Below, piece after piece: positions 25,839 through 35,024 of a stretch of DNA of 64,000 nt. This DNA is from Clostridiales bacterium DTU070 (GTDB taxonomy: Bacteria; Bacillota; Clostridia; DSM-8532). Under the pieces are notes generated by a model. The model had not been told where the DNA came from. It saw nothing but the letters and a program-made list of their open reading frames with translations, and did not search any database. Both the position numbers and the translations under genes were made by a program. How positions within the stretch are numbered: the first letter of the stretch is position 1; every line of letters starts with the position of its first letter. The DNA lies in assembly GCA_001513105.1 (NCBI GenBank), contig LFSH01000083.1:1-64000 (forward strand), written 5' to 3'.

Positions 25839-27101
25839 ATGGAAATTTTCATCCATTTATTTTTATTCTCTTTTTCTTATATTGTTCAGTTAATATTATT
25901 TATATTAAGCGTATATTACATGATAATCATGATCTCAGGCTGGATCCCGCTTCCGGAACAGGATGCGGAAAAGAACGGAGAATTCCGTTATCACAGGTTT
26001 GCCGTGGTTATTCCCGCCCACAACGAGGAAAAAGTTATCCGAAGCATGGTTGAAAGCCTTAAAAGGCAGCAATACCCGAAGGATCTGTTTGATATTTACG
26101 TTATATGCGACAATTGCAGTGACAATACCGGGTATGAAGCCAAAAAAGCAGGAACCCGGGTACTTGTACGGAATAATGAAAACGAAAGGGGCAAGGGCTA
26201 TGCCCTGGACTGGGCATTTGCAAGAATATTTGCCCTGAACGAGCAATATGACGCCGTATGTGTTTTTGATGCGGATAATGTGGTGTCCGGCACTTACCTT
26301 CTTGAAATGAACAGGATGCTTAATAACGGGCACGAGGTCATCCAGGGTTATATTGACAGCAAGAACCCGTTCGACTCATGGATTTCGCTGTCTTATTCAA
26401 TAGCTTTCTGGCTGTCGAACAGGATCTTTCAGCAGACCAGGTATAACTTAGGCTTGTCCTGCGGTTTATGCGGTACAGGGTTTTGCATACGCACATCGGT
26501 TCTGAGGGAATTAGGATGGGGAGCCACCTGTCTTACCGAGGACCTGGAATTTACAATGAAACTTATCCTGAACAACAGGAAAGTTGCGTTTTGCAAAAAA
26601 GCCGTTGTTTATGATGAAAAGCCCCTGACTTTCATTCAGTCGTGGAGACAGCGCAAACGCTGGATGCAGGGGCATACCGACTGTGCGAAAAGGTACCTGG
26701 CAAAACTTTTGAAGAAATCATTCACAGAAGCCAACCTTATCGCCTTCGACGGCTGTATATATCTTATACTGCCCATCCATTTCATCTTCTTCGGTCTGGC
26801 TGTATTAATTTCATGGTCGGAATCGGCATTCCCTTCAATGCCGTTCTACATAATCGGGTATTCTTTTCCGTCCGAAGTCTGGTCGCTTATTGTCCTGGTC
26901 CAGATATCCTTTGGTCCGTTGGTTGTCCTGTTTGATAAAAAATGGGATATCCGGATTCTTGCAGGCTTCATTTTCTATCCGTTCTACTGCCTGACATGGC
27001 TTCCTGTAACAATTGCGGGGATTAAGGATTCGGGCAAAAAGGAATGGGTTCACACCACCCATACAAGAAATATTCCGATCGAAGACATTGAGGGATCATA
27101 G
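25839..27101 (+). CDS. Membrane glycosyltransferase, family 2 (processive type)
   Basis: 420 residues with a long N-terminal membrane segment (~5-35) and two to three more near the C-terminus (~300-400). The cytoplasmic catalytic domain has AVVIPAHNEEKVI, the ICDNCSDNT Asp motif, the DAD motif in VCVFDADNVV, TEDLEFTMK as the acceptor Asp motif and QRKRWMQGH as the Q(Q/R)xRW motif of processive beta-glycosyltransferases. It could make a surface or capsule polysaccharide or a glycolipid. GACGGAGGAATAT precedes the ATG. It sits alone between GH95 and a chemoreceptor, with no other polysaccharide genes, so the product is unknown. Confidence 0.85.
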   Translation: MEIFIHLFLFSFSYIVQLILFILSVYYMIIMISGWIPLPEQDAEKNGEFRYHRFAVVIPAHNEEKVIRSMVESLKRQQYPKDLFDIYVICDNCSDNTGYEAKKAGTRVLVRNNENERGKGYALDWAFARIFALNEQYDAVCVFDADNVVSGTYLLEMNRMLNNGHEVIQGYIDSKNPFDSWISLSYSIAFWLSNRIFQQTRYNLGLSCGLCGTGFCIRTSVLRELGWGATCLTEDLEFTMKLILNNRKVAFCKKAVVYDEKPLTFIQSWRQRKRWMQGHTDCAKRYLAKLLKKSFTEANLIAFDGCIYLILPIHFIFFGLAVLISWSESAFPSMPFYIIGYSFPSEVWSLIVLVQISFGPLVVLFDKKWDIRILAGFIFYPFYCLTWLPVTIAGIKDSGKKEWVHTTHTRNIPIEDIEGS

Positions 27102-27208
27102 CAGACCTGTCATAAGATGAATATCTCCCGGTTCAGGCTTGTGCGGGCTGATACCCGCCGGCTTCTGCAAATGCAGCTGCTGTCCCGGTTCATTGCACGA
27201 TACTGCCG

Positions 27209-27231
27209 TCAGGCGGCAAACCGCCGCCTGA
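27209..27231. repeat. GC-rich stem-loop between the glycosyltransferase and chemoreceptor genes
   Basis: TCAGGCGGC (27209-27217) and GCCGCCTGA (27223-27231) pair perfectly around AAACC. No T-run follows, so it is either a weak terminator or an RNA processing or stability hairpin. Confidence 0.45.
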
Positions 27232-27245
27232 GTATTCTGAACCGC

Positions 27246-27275
27246 TTTACTCATCGCATTCTGGTATAGTATAAT
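27246..27275 (+). promoter_or_regulatory. Promoter for the chemoreceptor gene
   Basis: TTTACT (27246-27251) and TATAAT (27270-27275) with 18 bases between them, about 95 bases before the ATG at 27369. Confidence 0.5.
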
Positions 27276-27368
27276 TAAACTGCAATTATTATTGTTTTCC
27301 GGTAATTTATAATATAGTTGTTGCCGACAATTATATAAAGAATGTTTATTTACTGTAGGAGGGTACAT

Positions 27369-28628
27369 ATGCGTAGCAGCGATAAAAAGAAGAAAATGAA
27401 TATGGCTCAGCTGGCAATTATTATTTCAACAGTCGTAGGATTGGGTATCGGCGTATTAATAAGTCTCAATACAAGAAACGCTTCAATATTTGCCATTTTG
27501 GGTGTATTTGCCTTCCTTGAAGCAAATTTTATAAAAATAATGTTTGAGATTGAAGTAAAAAAACTCGGAAACAGGTTTACCGCGGAAATGCAGAAGATAA
27601 AAGACGGAGATTTTTCGGTTCTGATAACCCCGAAGGAGTACGGTGTTCTCGGTCCCGTTGCTTCAACGGTGAACTCGATACTCAGCGATATCAGGAATCT
27701 CATAGATGGCTTTTTCCAGCTCGCACTTTCCATCAGGAGCTCATCATATACAGTTAATACGGTTTCAAAAAATGCAACCGAAGCTATACAGTTAATTGCC
27801 CAAACCAGCAGCGAAATAGCTAAAGGCGCCTCAAGCCAGGCTGAAGAAGCCCAAAAAGGCGTTCTGGCGGTTGAAAAACTGGCAGGGCAGATAAACTCGG
27901 TATACAACAGGTCGAATGAAGTAATAGTTGAAACAGATAAAATCACACAGGTCAACACAGCGGGGGTTAAGGCAGTTCAATCCCTGAGGGAAAAATCCGA
28001 AAAGAACTTTGAAGCCTCCGAAAAGATTTTTGCAGTTGTTGAGAAGTTAATGAAAACAATCCAGCAAATCACTTCGTTTACCGAATCAATAGAAAACATT
28101 ACCGAACAGACAAACCTCCTTGCCCTGAACGCGGCAATTGAAGCCGCAAGAGCAGGCGAAGCCGGGCTCGGATTTGCAGTTGTTGCCGACGAAGTCAGAA
28201 AACTGGCTGATCAGAGCAGGCAATCAAACCTTGAAATTGCAAACCTTGTTGAAAGCATCGGTGAAGAGACAAAAACAGCCATTGAGGTTATGGAAGACCT
28301 GAGAAAAACATCCGAGGAACAGAACCTGTCGGTTGAGCAGACAAAGCAGGCGTTCTGTGATATTGCAAACGCCATTTACTCCATAGTGGACAAGTTCAGA
28401 AGCGTTAATGAATCTGTCAACAAGATGCAGGAGGACAAGGACGAAGTAATTCGCTCAATTGAACATATTTCATCGGTTTCCCAGGAAACAGCCGCAGCCA
28501 GCCAGGAAATGTCGGCCACAACCGATTCCCAGATGAAAGCTTTTGACGAACTGCAGGAAACATCCAAGCATCTTGAATCCCTTGTTTTTGAACTTGACGA
28601 CAGGCTGAAGAGGTACAAGATCCGCTGA
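27369..28628 (+). CDS. Methyl-accepting chemotaxis protein lacking an external sensor domain
   Basis: 419 residues. AGGAGGG at 27357-27363 favours the ATG at 27369, not the longer frame from 27342. Two hydrophobic segments close together (residues ~12-30 and ~34-55) leave almost no extracytoplasmic loop, followed by a HAMP-like linker and a long coiled-coil signalling domain. The highly conserved hairpin tip [21 protein letters not shown] and the following [15 protein letters not shown] are intact. Methylation-type Glu/Gln/Ala repeats flank it. With no periplasmic domain, it probably senses an internal or membrane signal. No che genes are nearby. Confidence 0.92.
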   Translation: MRSSDKKKKMNMAQLAIIISTVVGLGIGVLISLNTRNASIFAILGVFAFLEANFIKIMFEIEVKKLGNRFTAEMQKIKDGDFSVLITPKEYGVLGPVASTVNSILSDIRNLIDGFFQLALSIRSSSYTVNTVSKNATEAIQLIAQTSSEIAKGASSQAEEAQKGVLAVEKLAGQINSVYNRSNEVIVETDKITQVNTAGVKAVQSLREKSEKNFEASEKIFAVVEKLMKTIQQITSFTESIENITEQTNLLALNAAIEAARAGEAGLGFAVVADEVRKLADQSRQSNLEIANLVESIGEETKTAIEVMEDLRKTSEEQNLSVEQTKQAFCDIANAIYSIVDKFRSVNESVNKMQEDKDEVIRSIEHISSVSQETAAASQEMSATTDSQMKAFDELQETSKHLESLVFELDDRLKRYKIR

Positions 28629-28647
28629 ACCGGCTGAGAAATATAAC

Positions 28648-28682
28648 AAAGGTGCTGCCCCTTAAGAGCAGCACCTTTATTT
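28648..28682. terminator. Bidirectional terminator between the chemoreceptor and cysS
   Basis: AAAGGTGCTGC (28648-28658) and GCAGCACCTTT (28668-28678) form an 11-bp stem; the A-run and the trailing TATTTAT make it usable from both convergent genes. Confidence 0.8.
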
Positions 28683-28694
28683 ATGCAGATTTTT

Positions 28695-30089
28695 CTATCT
28701 CTTAATCACCTTAACACCCTGCGTTGTATCCTGCAGTTCTATGCCCATTTCCCTGAGCCTGTCGCGAATCTCGTCGGCACGCCTGAAATCTTTCTCTGCC
28801 CGGGCTTTCTGGCGCTCTTCAATCAATGCCCTGATATCATCATCCAGCTCCACGTCCTGTTCCTTTCTCATAATTCCAAGAACCCCTGTCAGTTCATTCA
28901 AAAGATCAAGGGAAGCTGATATTGTCTTTTTTCCGACGTCAGAATCTGCCGTAATCCGGGTGTTTATTTCCCTTACCAGCTCAAAAATCGCAGCCAGGCC
29001 ATCGGCCGTATTCAGGTCATCCTCCATTGCCTCTATGAACCTGTCGCGATAAACTGCAAGACCCTGGTAGATATCCTCTTCAAATGTATCTTTTTTCGCA
29101 TTTGACAGCAGGAAGTTAAGGTTGTCCCGGCATTCATATATCCTGTTCAGGGCGCTCTGAGCCTGCTCGAGCATCTCATCGCTGAAATTGATCGGGCTTC
29201 TGTAATGGGCTGAAAGCAAAAAGTAACGGATTACTTCATAGTCATAATGCTTTGCAATATCCCTTACGGTGAAGAAGTTTCCCCTGGATTTTGACATTTT
29301 CTCGTTGTTTATGTTAATAAAACCGTTATGCAGCCAGTATCTCGCAAATACCTTGCCGTTGCAGGCTTCGCTCTGGGCTATCTCATTCTCATGGTGCGGG
29401 AATATCAGGTCCTGTCCGCCGCTGTGTATATCTATTGTTTCGCCCAGGAAGCGGTTGGCCATCGCGGAGCATTCAATATGCCAGCCCGGCCTGCCCTTGC
29501 CCCACGGGCTGTCCCATGCAGGTTCACCGGGCTTCTGGGCTTTCCACAGCGCAAAATCCATCGCGTTTTCCTTTCTTTCGTCAACCCCGATTCTTGCCCC
29601 TGCTTCAAGGTCTTCCAGTTTATGGCCCGACAGTTTGCCGTATTCTTCAAACATTGACGTCTTGAAATACACATCGCCGCCTGTTTCATAAGCATAGCCC
29701 TTGTCAACAAGGGTCTTTATCATGTCAATAATGGCATCGATGTTTTCGGTAGCCCTTGGGGCTATTGTAGGTTCCTTTATCCCGAGGCCGCGGGCATCAA
29801 TGTAATATTCTTTAATATACCTGTCGGCTATTTCTGAAACGGTTTTGCCTTCCTCATTTGCACGCCTGATCATTTTGTCGTCTATGTCGGTGAAGTTTTG
29901 AACAAACCTTACCTTGTATCCCCGGTATTCAAGGAAGCGTCTTAATACGTCAAATACAACGAAGGGACGCGCGTTTCCTATATGAAAGTAATTATAGACC
30001 GTAGGCCCGCAGCTGTACATTGTTACTTCTCCGGGTTTCAGCGGAACAAACTCTTCTTTTCTTTTTGTCAGCGTATTATACAGCTTCAC
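28695..30089 (-). CDS. cysS: Cysteinyl-tRNA synthetase
   Basis: 464 residues, typical length. Class I synthetase charging tRNA-Cys. The zinc Cys in [10 protein letters not shown], the HIGH-type motif HIGNARPF (near 37), the zinc-site [10 protein letters not shown] near 205, [11 protein letters not shown] and the KMSKSRGNF loop near 265 are all present, with the C-terminal DALR-type helical domain and the tail anticodon-binding end. GTG start with AAGGAGAG seven bases before. The gene begins 87 bases after the end of cysE on the same strand, a pairing that joins cysteine synthesis with its use. Confidence 0.97.
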   Translation of the reverse strand: MKLYNTLTKRKEEFVPLKPGEVTMYSCGPTVYNYFHIGNARPFVVFDVLRRFLEYRGYKVRFVQNFTDIDDKMIRRANEEGKTVSEIADRYIKEYYIDARGLGIKEPTIAPRATENIDAIIDMIKTLVDKGYAYETGGDVYFKTSMFEEYGKLSGHKLEDLEAGARIGVDERKENAMDFALWKAQKPGEPAWDSPWGKGRPGWHIECSAMANRFLGETIDIHSGGQDLIFPHHENEIAQSEACNGKVFARYWLHNGFININNEKMSKSRGNFFTVRDIAKHYDYEVIRYFLLSAHYRSPINFSDEMLEQAQSALNRIYECRDNLNFLLSNAKKDTFEEDIYQGLAVYRDRFIEAMEDDLNTADGLAAIFELVREINTRITADSDVGKKTISASLDLLNELTGVLGIMRKEQDVELDDDIRALIEERQKARAEKDFRRADEIRDRLREMGIELQDTTQGVKVIKR

Positions 30090-30175
30090 TATAATCTCTC
30101 CTTTTTGTCATTCATATAAGCATGCCTGGTTTTTATGCAAAATTGCTTTCATTCTCATAAAACAGCAATGTTTCA

Positions 30176-31096
30176 CTACTTTCCGTTTTTTATGACCGGC
30201 GACGGCTGAGCATTATGTACTATGCTGTAAGGCGGAACAGAACGCGTCAACCAGACGTTGCCGCCAATGACCGAGTCATGACCGATCACAGTGTCACCGC
30301 CCAGTATTGTCGCCCCTGCGTAAATAACAACATTATCCTCAATATTGGGATGCCGTTTGATGCCTTTTACGAGGTTCCCCTTTTCATCAACGGGAAAACT
30401 CTTTGCGCCAAGGGTTACGCCCTGGTATATCTTGACATTGTTCCCTATAACGCATGTCTCGCCTATTACAACGCCTGTGCCATGGTCAATGAAAAAATAT
30501 TCGCCTATTGAGGCTCCGGGATGTATGTCAATTCCCGTTCTTGTATGGGCGTATTCGGACATAATCCTTGGTATTATCGGCACATTGTGCCTGTAAAGCT
30601 CATGGGCGATCCTGTGTACGCTCAGCGCCTCTATTGACGGGTAGCTGAGAAGGATTTCCTCACTGCTTTTGGCAGCAGGATCCCCCCTGTACGCCGCTTC
30701 TATGTCCTTATGCAGCAATTCCCTGATTTTTGGTAATTTCTCCAAAAGGTCTATCGTAATTTCATTGGCTCTTTCTATGCATTTGCTGCAGGTTCCCTGC
30801 TGTTTTTCCTTTATATCGCATTCGTTGATCAGGCATCTCTCGATAAGGCTTTTCAGTTCCAGGGCAGCCCTTCGTATGTTGTTCCCGATGATAATGTTTA
30901 TGCTCGATTCATCTATCGGGTATTTTTCGAAAACACCGGGAAAAAGCGCCGAACGGAGCCGTCTTAAGACCTGGTACACCTGTTCCTTGCCGGCAAAGCC
31001 TATGGTTTTCTCGTTAATAAAGTGGGTCCTGTTTATCTGTTCCAGGTTATCCGCTATTTCCGGCAGTTTATGATTCAGCCATTCATTAAGTTCCAT
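30176..31096 (-). CDS. cysE: Serine O-acetyltransferase
   Basis: 306 residues, the long form of the family. It acetylates serine with acetyl-CoA, the entry to cysteine synthesis. The N-terminal half is helical with a [14 protein letters not shown] segment (four Cys in the region, possible metal site or redox pair). The left-handed beta-helix carries hexapeptide repeats ([40 protein letters not shown]) and the family's [19 protein letters not shown] near 250. GGAGGAGATAAAC precedes the ATG at 31096; the frame to 31159 lacks a site. An upstream promoter (31200-31228) and an inverted repeat lie in its leader. cysS follows. Confidence 0.92.
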   Translation of the reverse strand: MELNEWLNHKLPEIADNLEQINRTHFINEKTIGFAGKEQVYQVLRRLRSALFPGVFEKYPIDESSINIIIGNNIRRAALELKSLIERCLINECDIKEKQQGTCSKCIERANEITIDLLEKLPKIRELLHKDIEAAYRGDPAAKSSEEILLSYPSIEALSVHRIAHELYRHNVPIIPRIMSEYAHTRTGIDIHPGASIGEYFFIDHGTGVVIGETCVIGNNVKIYQGVTLGAKSFPVDEKGNLVKGIKRHPNIEDNVVIYAGATILGGDTVIGHDSVIGGNVWLTRSVPPYSIVHNAQPSPVIKNGK

Positions 31097-31160
31097 GTTT
31101 ATCTCCTCCGGTTCACATCCTTTTACTGCTGTATCCACCCTGTAATTTATAATACCCATG

Positions 31161-31177
31161 AATTAGTACTGCTAATT
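31161..31177 (-). repeat. Inverted repeat in the cysE leader
   Basis: AATTAG-TACTG-CTAATT is a perfect six-base dyad about 65 bases before the cysE start, downstream of the promoter. It could bind a sulfur regulator, but nothing in the window identifies one. Confidence 0.3.
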
Positions 31178-31199
31178 AAACATATTCAACCGTATTTCA

Positions 31200-31228
31200 A
31201 TTATAATGGATTTGGTAAAACTACACAA
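31200..31228 (-). promoter_or_regulatory. Promoter for cysE-cysS
   Basis: On the minus strand TTGTGT (31223-31228), 17 bases, TATAAT (31200-31205), about 105 bases before the cysE ATG. Nothing else recognisable is in 31229-31419. Confidence 0.55.
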
Positions 31229-31419
31229 CCACCAGCCAAAAACAGCATCTTTTTATTTCAGGGTAAACTGCTGAAGGCGCGGTGACTAATCCCGCATACT
31301 GCAAATACCTGTTACTGTATATCAAGGAATACAAACCGCTGAAAAATAATTTGAAAATGTATATTTGAATTTAAACCATGAAGAGCAGAGAGCACATGCC
31401 GGAAGATAGGGTTCTGTTT

Positions 31420-31698
31420 CTAATCCATGTCGACGTAGATTCTTTCCCCTTCTTTTACCATGCCAAGTTTTTCCCTGGCGATCTTTTCTATGAACTCATC
31501 GGTTTCAATAATGTTTTGCTGCTCAAGAAGCTCCTCCTGAACAGCCTTCTCTTTTTCAATTCTATCCTTCAGGACCTTCATTTGATTCTCAATCATGTTG
31601 ATTTCTTCCTGCTGCTTTGAGAAGGTAATTGCAAAATATACAAGGAGGCCTGACATTATAACCAGTAAAACAACATTCAGCTTCTTTCTCTTTTGCAT
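31420..31698 (-). CDS. FtsB/DivIC-family cell division protein
   Basis: 92 residues: short basic N-terminus (MQKRKKLN), one membrane span (~8-24), then a coiled coil (about residues 30-65) and a small C-terminal region ending KLGMVKEGERIYVDMD, typical of DivIC/FtsL septum proteins. It would act with FtsL and DivIB in the division or sporulation septum. AGGGTTGATTAT precedes the ATG. In Clostridia this gene usually directly follows yabQ; here an opposite-strand transporter gene lies between them. Confidence 0.88.
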   Translation of the reverse strand: MQKRKKLNVVLLVIMSGLLVYFAITFSKQQEEINMIENQMKVLKDRIEKEKAVQEELLEQQNIIETDEFIEKIAREKLGMVKEGERIYVDMD

Positions 31699-31774
31699 AT
31701 AATCAACCCTGTCTTCCGTAAAAGGAACATAATTCCGAACACTGCTGCACGAAGCAACAATACGCCTTAATTAT

Positions 31775-31802
31775 ATTGTACCATAAAAAAGCAGAAGTTC
31801 AA
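31775..31802 (-). promoter_or_regulatory. Promoter of the divIC-like gene
   Basis: On the minus strand TTGAAC (31797-31802), 16 bases, and an extended -10 TGGTACAAT ending in TACAAT (31775-31780), about 77 bases before the start. Confidence 0.6.
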
Positions 31803-31961
31803 TATACAAGCATTATTGCTTCCTCCTGTTTTTTTCCTGCCCTGACGCACCTTCATAAAACCTCCGTTTCAGGTATTATTCCGGATTTTATAAGGTTTTG
31901 CAATGCTTTACGTGAACATTCGGGAACATGGAGTTTTAAACTGCTTATTATTAAGTTTATC

Positions 31962-31990
31962 TTGCATGTAATGGCAATAGCAATTATAAT
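31962..31990 (+). promoter_or_regulatory. Promoter for the AEC-family transporter gene
   Basis: TTGCAT (31962-31967), 17 bases, TATAAT (31985-31990). The ATG at 32124 lies about 125 bases further on. The rest of 31803-32123 holds nothing recognisable. Confidence 0.6.
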
Positions 31991-32123
31991 AATGTCTTAC
32001 AGCAGGCATTATGGCATAACCCTTATCAGGTATTTTGTCTTGTCTGGTTTGAAATAATACTTATTAATGGAACAAGTATTAACTTCACAAAAATCTGCAG
32101 TTGCTGGAAAGACGGAGAGAAAT

Positions 32124-33086
32124 ATGCGAGTTTTCCTGTTTATTTTAACCAATAACCTCATTCCGATATTTGCCCTGATTAGTATTGGCGTTTTGATTGA
32201 CAGAAAATTTCACCTTGATGTGTCAACCCTTTCAAAGGTAAACCTGTACTTTCTTGTGCCTGCTTTTGTATTTGCCAACATATATTCGACAAAAATACCC
32301 CTGGATATGCTGAAGGCACTTGCAATAGTCATTCTTATCCTTATAACCAACTGGTGCCTGGGAAACCTGGTAGGTAAAATAATGCGTTTTGATACCGGAT
32401 TGACCAATGCTTTTGTGAATTCGTTAATGTTTTACAATTCAGGCAATTTCGGCGTTCCGCTTATAACCCTGATATATTCGAACAAGCCTTTCGTTGTAAA
32501 TGGGGAAACCCCTTATCTTGATTTTGCCCTGACGGTACAGGTAATTGTACTGATTGTTCAGAACGTAACTACAAACAATATCGGTGTGTTCAATGCAAGC
32601 AAGGCTTCGGGAGGAACAGCCGCCGCATTCAAAAAGGCCCTGAAGCTGCCCGCTCCCTATTTTGTAGTTGCAGCCTTCCTGCTGAAACTACTGCCCTATG
32701 ACCTGACGCAGTTTCCCCTTTGGCCTGCTTTCAATTATGCAAGAAACGGTCTTGTTGCCATCGCATTGCTGACTTTGGGCGTTCAGCTTTCCCACACGAA
32801 ATTCCGGCTCAGGGATCCCAAGGTTTATCTTTCGGTATTTTCGCGTCTTATATGCGGACCGATAATTGCACTGCTGCTTGTTTTGCTTTTCGGCATTAAG
32901 GGAGTCATGGCACAGGTCCTGGTTATTTCTTCGGGATTACCCACAGCCGTCAATACTGCGTTAATCAGTGTGGAATTTAAAAACCACCCGGATTTTGCAT
33001 CGCAGGTGGTAATGATGTCCACGATCATGTCATCAGTTACACTGACGTTGGTGATATACTTTGCCACGAATATGTTTCCGGTTTAG
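32124..33086 (+). CDS. Auxin-efflux-carrier-like (AEC) family permease
   Basis: 320 residues with about ten hydrophobic helices. GGAGAG before the ATG at 32124 fixes the start; the frame from 32067 has no site. The N-terminal FILTNNLIPIFALISIGVLI and FLVPAFVFANIY, the mid SLMFYNSGNFGVPLITLIYS and the C-terminal VISSGLPTAVNTALISVEF are the two inverted repeats with the family's crossover sequences. Bacterial AEC members often carry malate, lactate or similar organic acids out of or into the cell. Its gene is on the strand opposite the divIC/yabQ set, with its stop two bases from the yabQ stop. Confidence 0.85.
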   Translation: MRVFLFILTNNLIPIFALISIGVLIDRKFHLDVSTLSKVNLYFLVPAFVFANIYSTKIPLDMLKALAIVILILITNWCLGNLVGKIMRFDTGLTNAFVNSLMFYNSGNFGVPLITLIYSNKPFVVNGETPYLDFALTVQVIVLIVQNVTTNNIGVFNASKASGGTAAAFKKALKLPAPYFVVAAFLLKLLPYDLTQFPLWPAFNYARNGLVAIALLTLGVQLSHTKFRLRDPKVYLSVFSRLICGPIIALLLVLLFGIKGVMAQVLVISSGLPTAVNTALISVEFKNHPDFASQVVMMSTIMSSVTLTLVIYFATNMFPV

Positions 33087-33087
33087 G

Positions 33088-33552
33088 CTAAATCTTGCGC
33101 ATGATATTTCGGAAGGACCTGAACCTGAGGCCGGTTTTAAGGCGGTATACATGGAGCTTTTTTACCGTTTTTTGCGTGCCCTTTCCAACCAGGGCAGCAA
33201 ACCGCTTCGCGGGCGGTTTTAGAAGGCAGTACAGCTTTGCAAAGGGCCATACAACTGTATTAACCGTAAACGTGATAATTTGGGTAATCCAGCGTGAAAA
33301 AAGCCAGAAATATATGCTTATACCCAGAACCATTGCCATAAAAAAATAAAACCTGATTTCCCCCTGGTTGCTGATATACGCCGCAGCAAAAGTAAGCAGT
33401 GCAGCGATTACCCAGAACAAAACATCTTCAACACCGATGAAAATTCTCCGCGTTTTTATTGCTCTTCTCTTCATCCTTAACAGGTCGTATATGAAACCCG
33501 TGGTAACACCGACACATAAGGCGCTTAAAAAAACATTGATTTCCTCTCTCAT
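33088..33552 (-). CDS. yabQ: Sporulation protein YabQ
   Basis: 154 residues, three or four membrane segments in the first ~110 (NVFLSALCVGVTTGFIYDLL, VLFWVIAALLTFAAAYI, FYFFMAMVLGISIYFWLF) and a basic C-terminal tail. YabQ sits in the outer forespore membrane and is needed for spore cortex formation. It follows yabP by 12 bases and shares its transcript. The ATG at 33552 is preceded by AAGTAGG, formed partly by the yabP stop. Confidence 0.92.
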   Translation of the reverse strand: MREEINVFLSALCVGVTTGFIYDLLRMKRRAIKTRRIFIGVEDVLFWVIAALLTFAAAYISNQGEIRFYFFMAMVLGISIYFWLFSRWITQIITFTVNTVVWPFAKLYCLLKPPAKRFAALVGKGTQKTVKKLHVYRLKTGLRFRSFRNIMRKI

Positions 33553-33564
33553 ACATTACCATAC

Positions 33565-33852
33565 CTACTTGAAAAGACCTGAGAAAAATCCGCCTTTGCG
33601 CTGCGGCACGGTATTATCGAGATACTCAATAAGCCCTATCTCACCTTCAACATCAAGGGCCGCGCTTTCAACATCCAGCTTATTGATATGCATATCAATT
33701 CCGCGCACAACCACAAGCCCCAGCTGGGTATCGACCACTATGCTCTCCTCGTTGAAGCTCTCCACGTTATGTACACCGGTAATCAATAACTTCCTCCTGT
33801 CCTTAAGAATGATATTCTGATGTTCACGGTCACTCTTTTTTTCTTCGCCCAT
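33565..33852 (-). CDS. yabP: Sporulation protein YabP
   Basis: 95 residues. Core motif NIILKDRRKLLITGVHNVES and FNEESIVVDTQLGLVVVRG with LDVEGEIGLIEYLD is the YabP/YqfC family signature, with about 10 beta strands. YabP acts with YabQ in spore cortex or coat formation in the mother cell. GGTGG seven bases before the ATG at 33852 is used; upstream GTG codons in frame are possible. In most Clostridia an S4-domain gene precedes it directly; here a DUF975 gene on the other strand lies between. Confidence 0.9.
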   Translation of the reverse strand: MGEEKKSDREHQNIILKDRRKLLITGVHNVESFNEESIVVDTQLGLVVVRGIDMHINKLDVESAALDVEGEIGLIEYLDNTVPQRKGGFFSGLFK

Positions 33853-33999
33853 GTTTTCCACCACCACCACTTATATATTCAGGCAGGTGTAATGAAAATT
33901 AGTCCATGCAATGAAATTTTATGATGCTGAATCGGTTAATATGCAAATTTCAGTTTTTATTTAGCCATTATCAGAAAATTACAAAGACGAGCTTACAAT

Positions 34000-34027
34000 T
34001 TGATAGATTTTAGTTTATTATTATAAT
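34000..34027 (+). promoter_or_regulatory. Promoter for the DUF975 gene
   Basis: TTGATA (34000-34005), 16 bases, TATAAT (34022-34027), 42 bases before the ATG at 34070. The rest of 33853-33999 shows no clear divergent yabP promoter. Confidence 0.6.
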
Positions 34028-34069
34028 AAGAGAATCAAGACTATTTCAAATACTAAGGGGGTCTTTTTT

Positions 34070-34744
34070 ATGGATTACACGCCCGGACGTTTTCATCCAA
34101 CAGTCACCCGGCCTGAGTTAAAATTCAGGGCAAGAATGGCGCTGACGGGGCGATGGGGTTCGGCTGTTCTTGCTATGATTGTCTACCTTCTTCTGGCAAT
34201 GGGATGCGGGATGATTCCCATAATCGGAACAATACTCCTGGTTCCGCCGCTGGAATTCGGACTTTACATAGTATTCCTCAAGTTTTACAGGGAAAACGAT
34301 ACCCGGCTTGAAAACCTCTTTTCGGGGTTCAATATGTTTGGCAAGGTCCTTGCCGTATACTGGCTTTCAGCATTATATGTTTTCCTGTGGTCACTTCTCT
34401 TTGTTATACCGGGAATCGTAGCATCCTACCGCTATTCACAGGCAATGCTGATACTGTATGATAACCCGGAGATTTCAGCATCCGAGGCCATCCGCAGAAG
34501 CAAGGCAATGATGTACGGCAATAAAATGACCCTGTTCATACAGGATTTGAGTTTCTTAGGATGGTTCCTCCTGTCCATCTTCCCCGGTTTTTACATAGGT
34601 TTTCTCTGGTCAATGCCGTATTATTACACCACCCGCATTGCTTTCTATGAAGACCTTGTATACTCGGCGCAGAATACTGCTTCATACGGCGATCCCGATG
34701 ACGATGCCGAAAATAATGCCGGTTTTAATAATAACTTCAGTTAA
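34070..34744 (+). CDS. DUF975-family membrane protein
   Basis: 224 residues with five or six hydrophobic segments. The N-terminal KFRARMALTGRWGSAVLAMI, the first helix pair (MIVYLLLAMGCGMIPIIGTI), and VASYRYSQAMLILYDNPEIS/ASEAIRRSKAMMYGNK are typical of DUF975 integral membrane proteins, which often sit beside signalling or sporulation genes but have no clear activity. Acidic, Asn-rich C-terminus (DPDDDAENNAG). AAGGGGG precedes the ATG. It opposes the yabP/S4 genes around it and ends at a strong terminator. Confidence 0.85.
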   Translation: MDYTPGRFHPTVTRPELKFRARMALTGRWGSAVLAMIVYLLLAMGCGMIPIIGTILLVPPLEFGLYIVFLKFYRENDTRLENLFSGFNMFGKVLAVYWLSALYVFLWSLLFVIPGIVASYRYSQAMLILYDNPEISASEAIRRSKAMMYGNKMTLFIQDLSFLGWFLLSIFPGFYIGFLWSMPYYYTTRIAFYEDLVYSAQNTASYGDPDDDAENNAGFNNNFS

Positions 34745-34754
34745 CAGGCAGTTT

Positions 34755-34782
34755 AAAAAAGCCCGGTTCCGACCGGGCTTTT
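34755..34782. terminator. Bidirectional terminator between the DUF975 and S4 genes
   Basis: GCCCGGT (34761-34767) and ACCGGGC (34772-34778) with a four-base loop, preceded by six A and followed by TTTT. The S4-protein gene stop is two bases away. Confidence 0.85.
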
Positions 34783-34784
34783 CA

Positions 34785-35024
34785 TCAGAGAATTTCTATC
34801 ATTTCAGATGCTTCTTCCTTTGAAACATGTTCGGCAACCTTTTTCACGCGAAACCGGGTTATATTCTCGCCAAAACGGATTTCAACAATATCGCCTTCCT
34901 TAACGTCGGAACCGGGTTTCGCGATTTTGCCGTTAATGCTCACTTTCTGTTTTTCGCATGCCTCCTGCGCCAGGGTCCTTCTTTTTATAACCCGGCTTAC
35001 CTTCAGAAATTTATCTATCCTCAT
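34785..35024 (-). CDS. S4-domain RNA-binding protein (Hsp15/RqcP-like)
   Basis: 79 residues. The S4 RNA-binding fold covers residues 1-65: MRIDKFLKVSRVIKRRTLAQ then VSINGKIAKPGSDVKEGDIV, the two motifs of the family. Firmicutes homologues (YabO/RqcP) bind stalled 50S-peptidyl-tRNA complexes and help RqcH add alanine tails in ribosome quality control; this member probably does the same, by inference. GAGGGG before the ATG at 35024 fixes the start. Overlaps the mazG stop by 14 bases, so the two are translated together. Confidence 0.88.
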   Translation of the reverse strand: MRIDKFLKVSRVIKRRTLAQEACEKQKVSINGKIAKPGSDVKEGDIVEIRFGENITRFRVKKVAEHVSKEEASEMIEIL

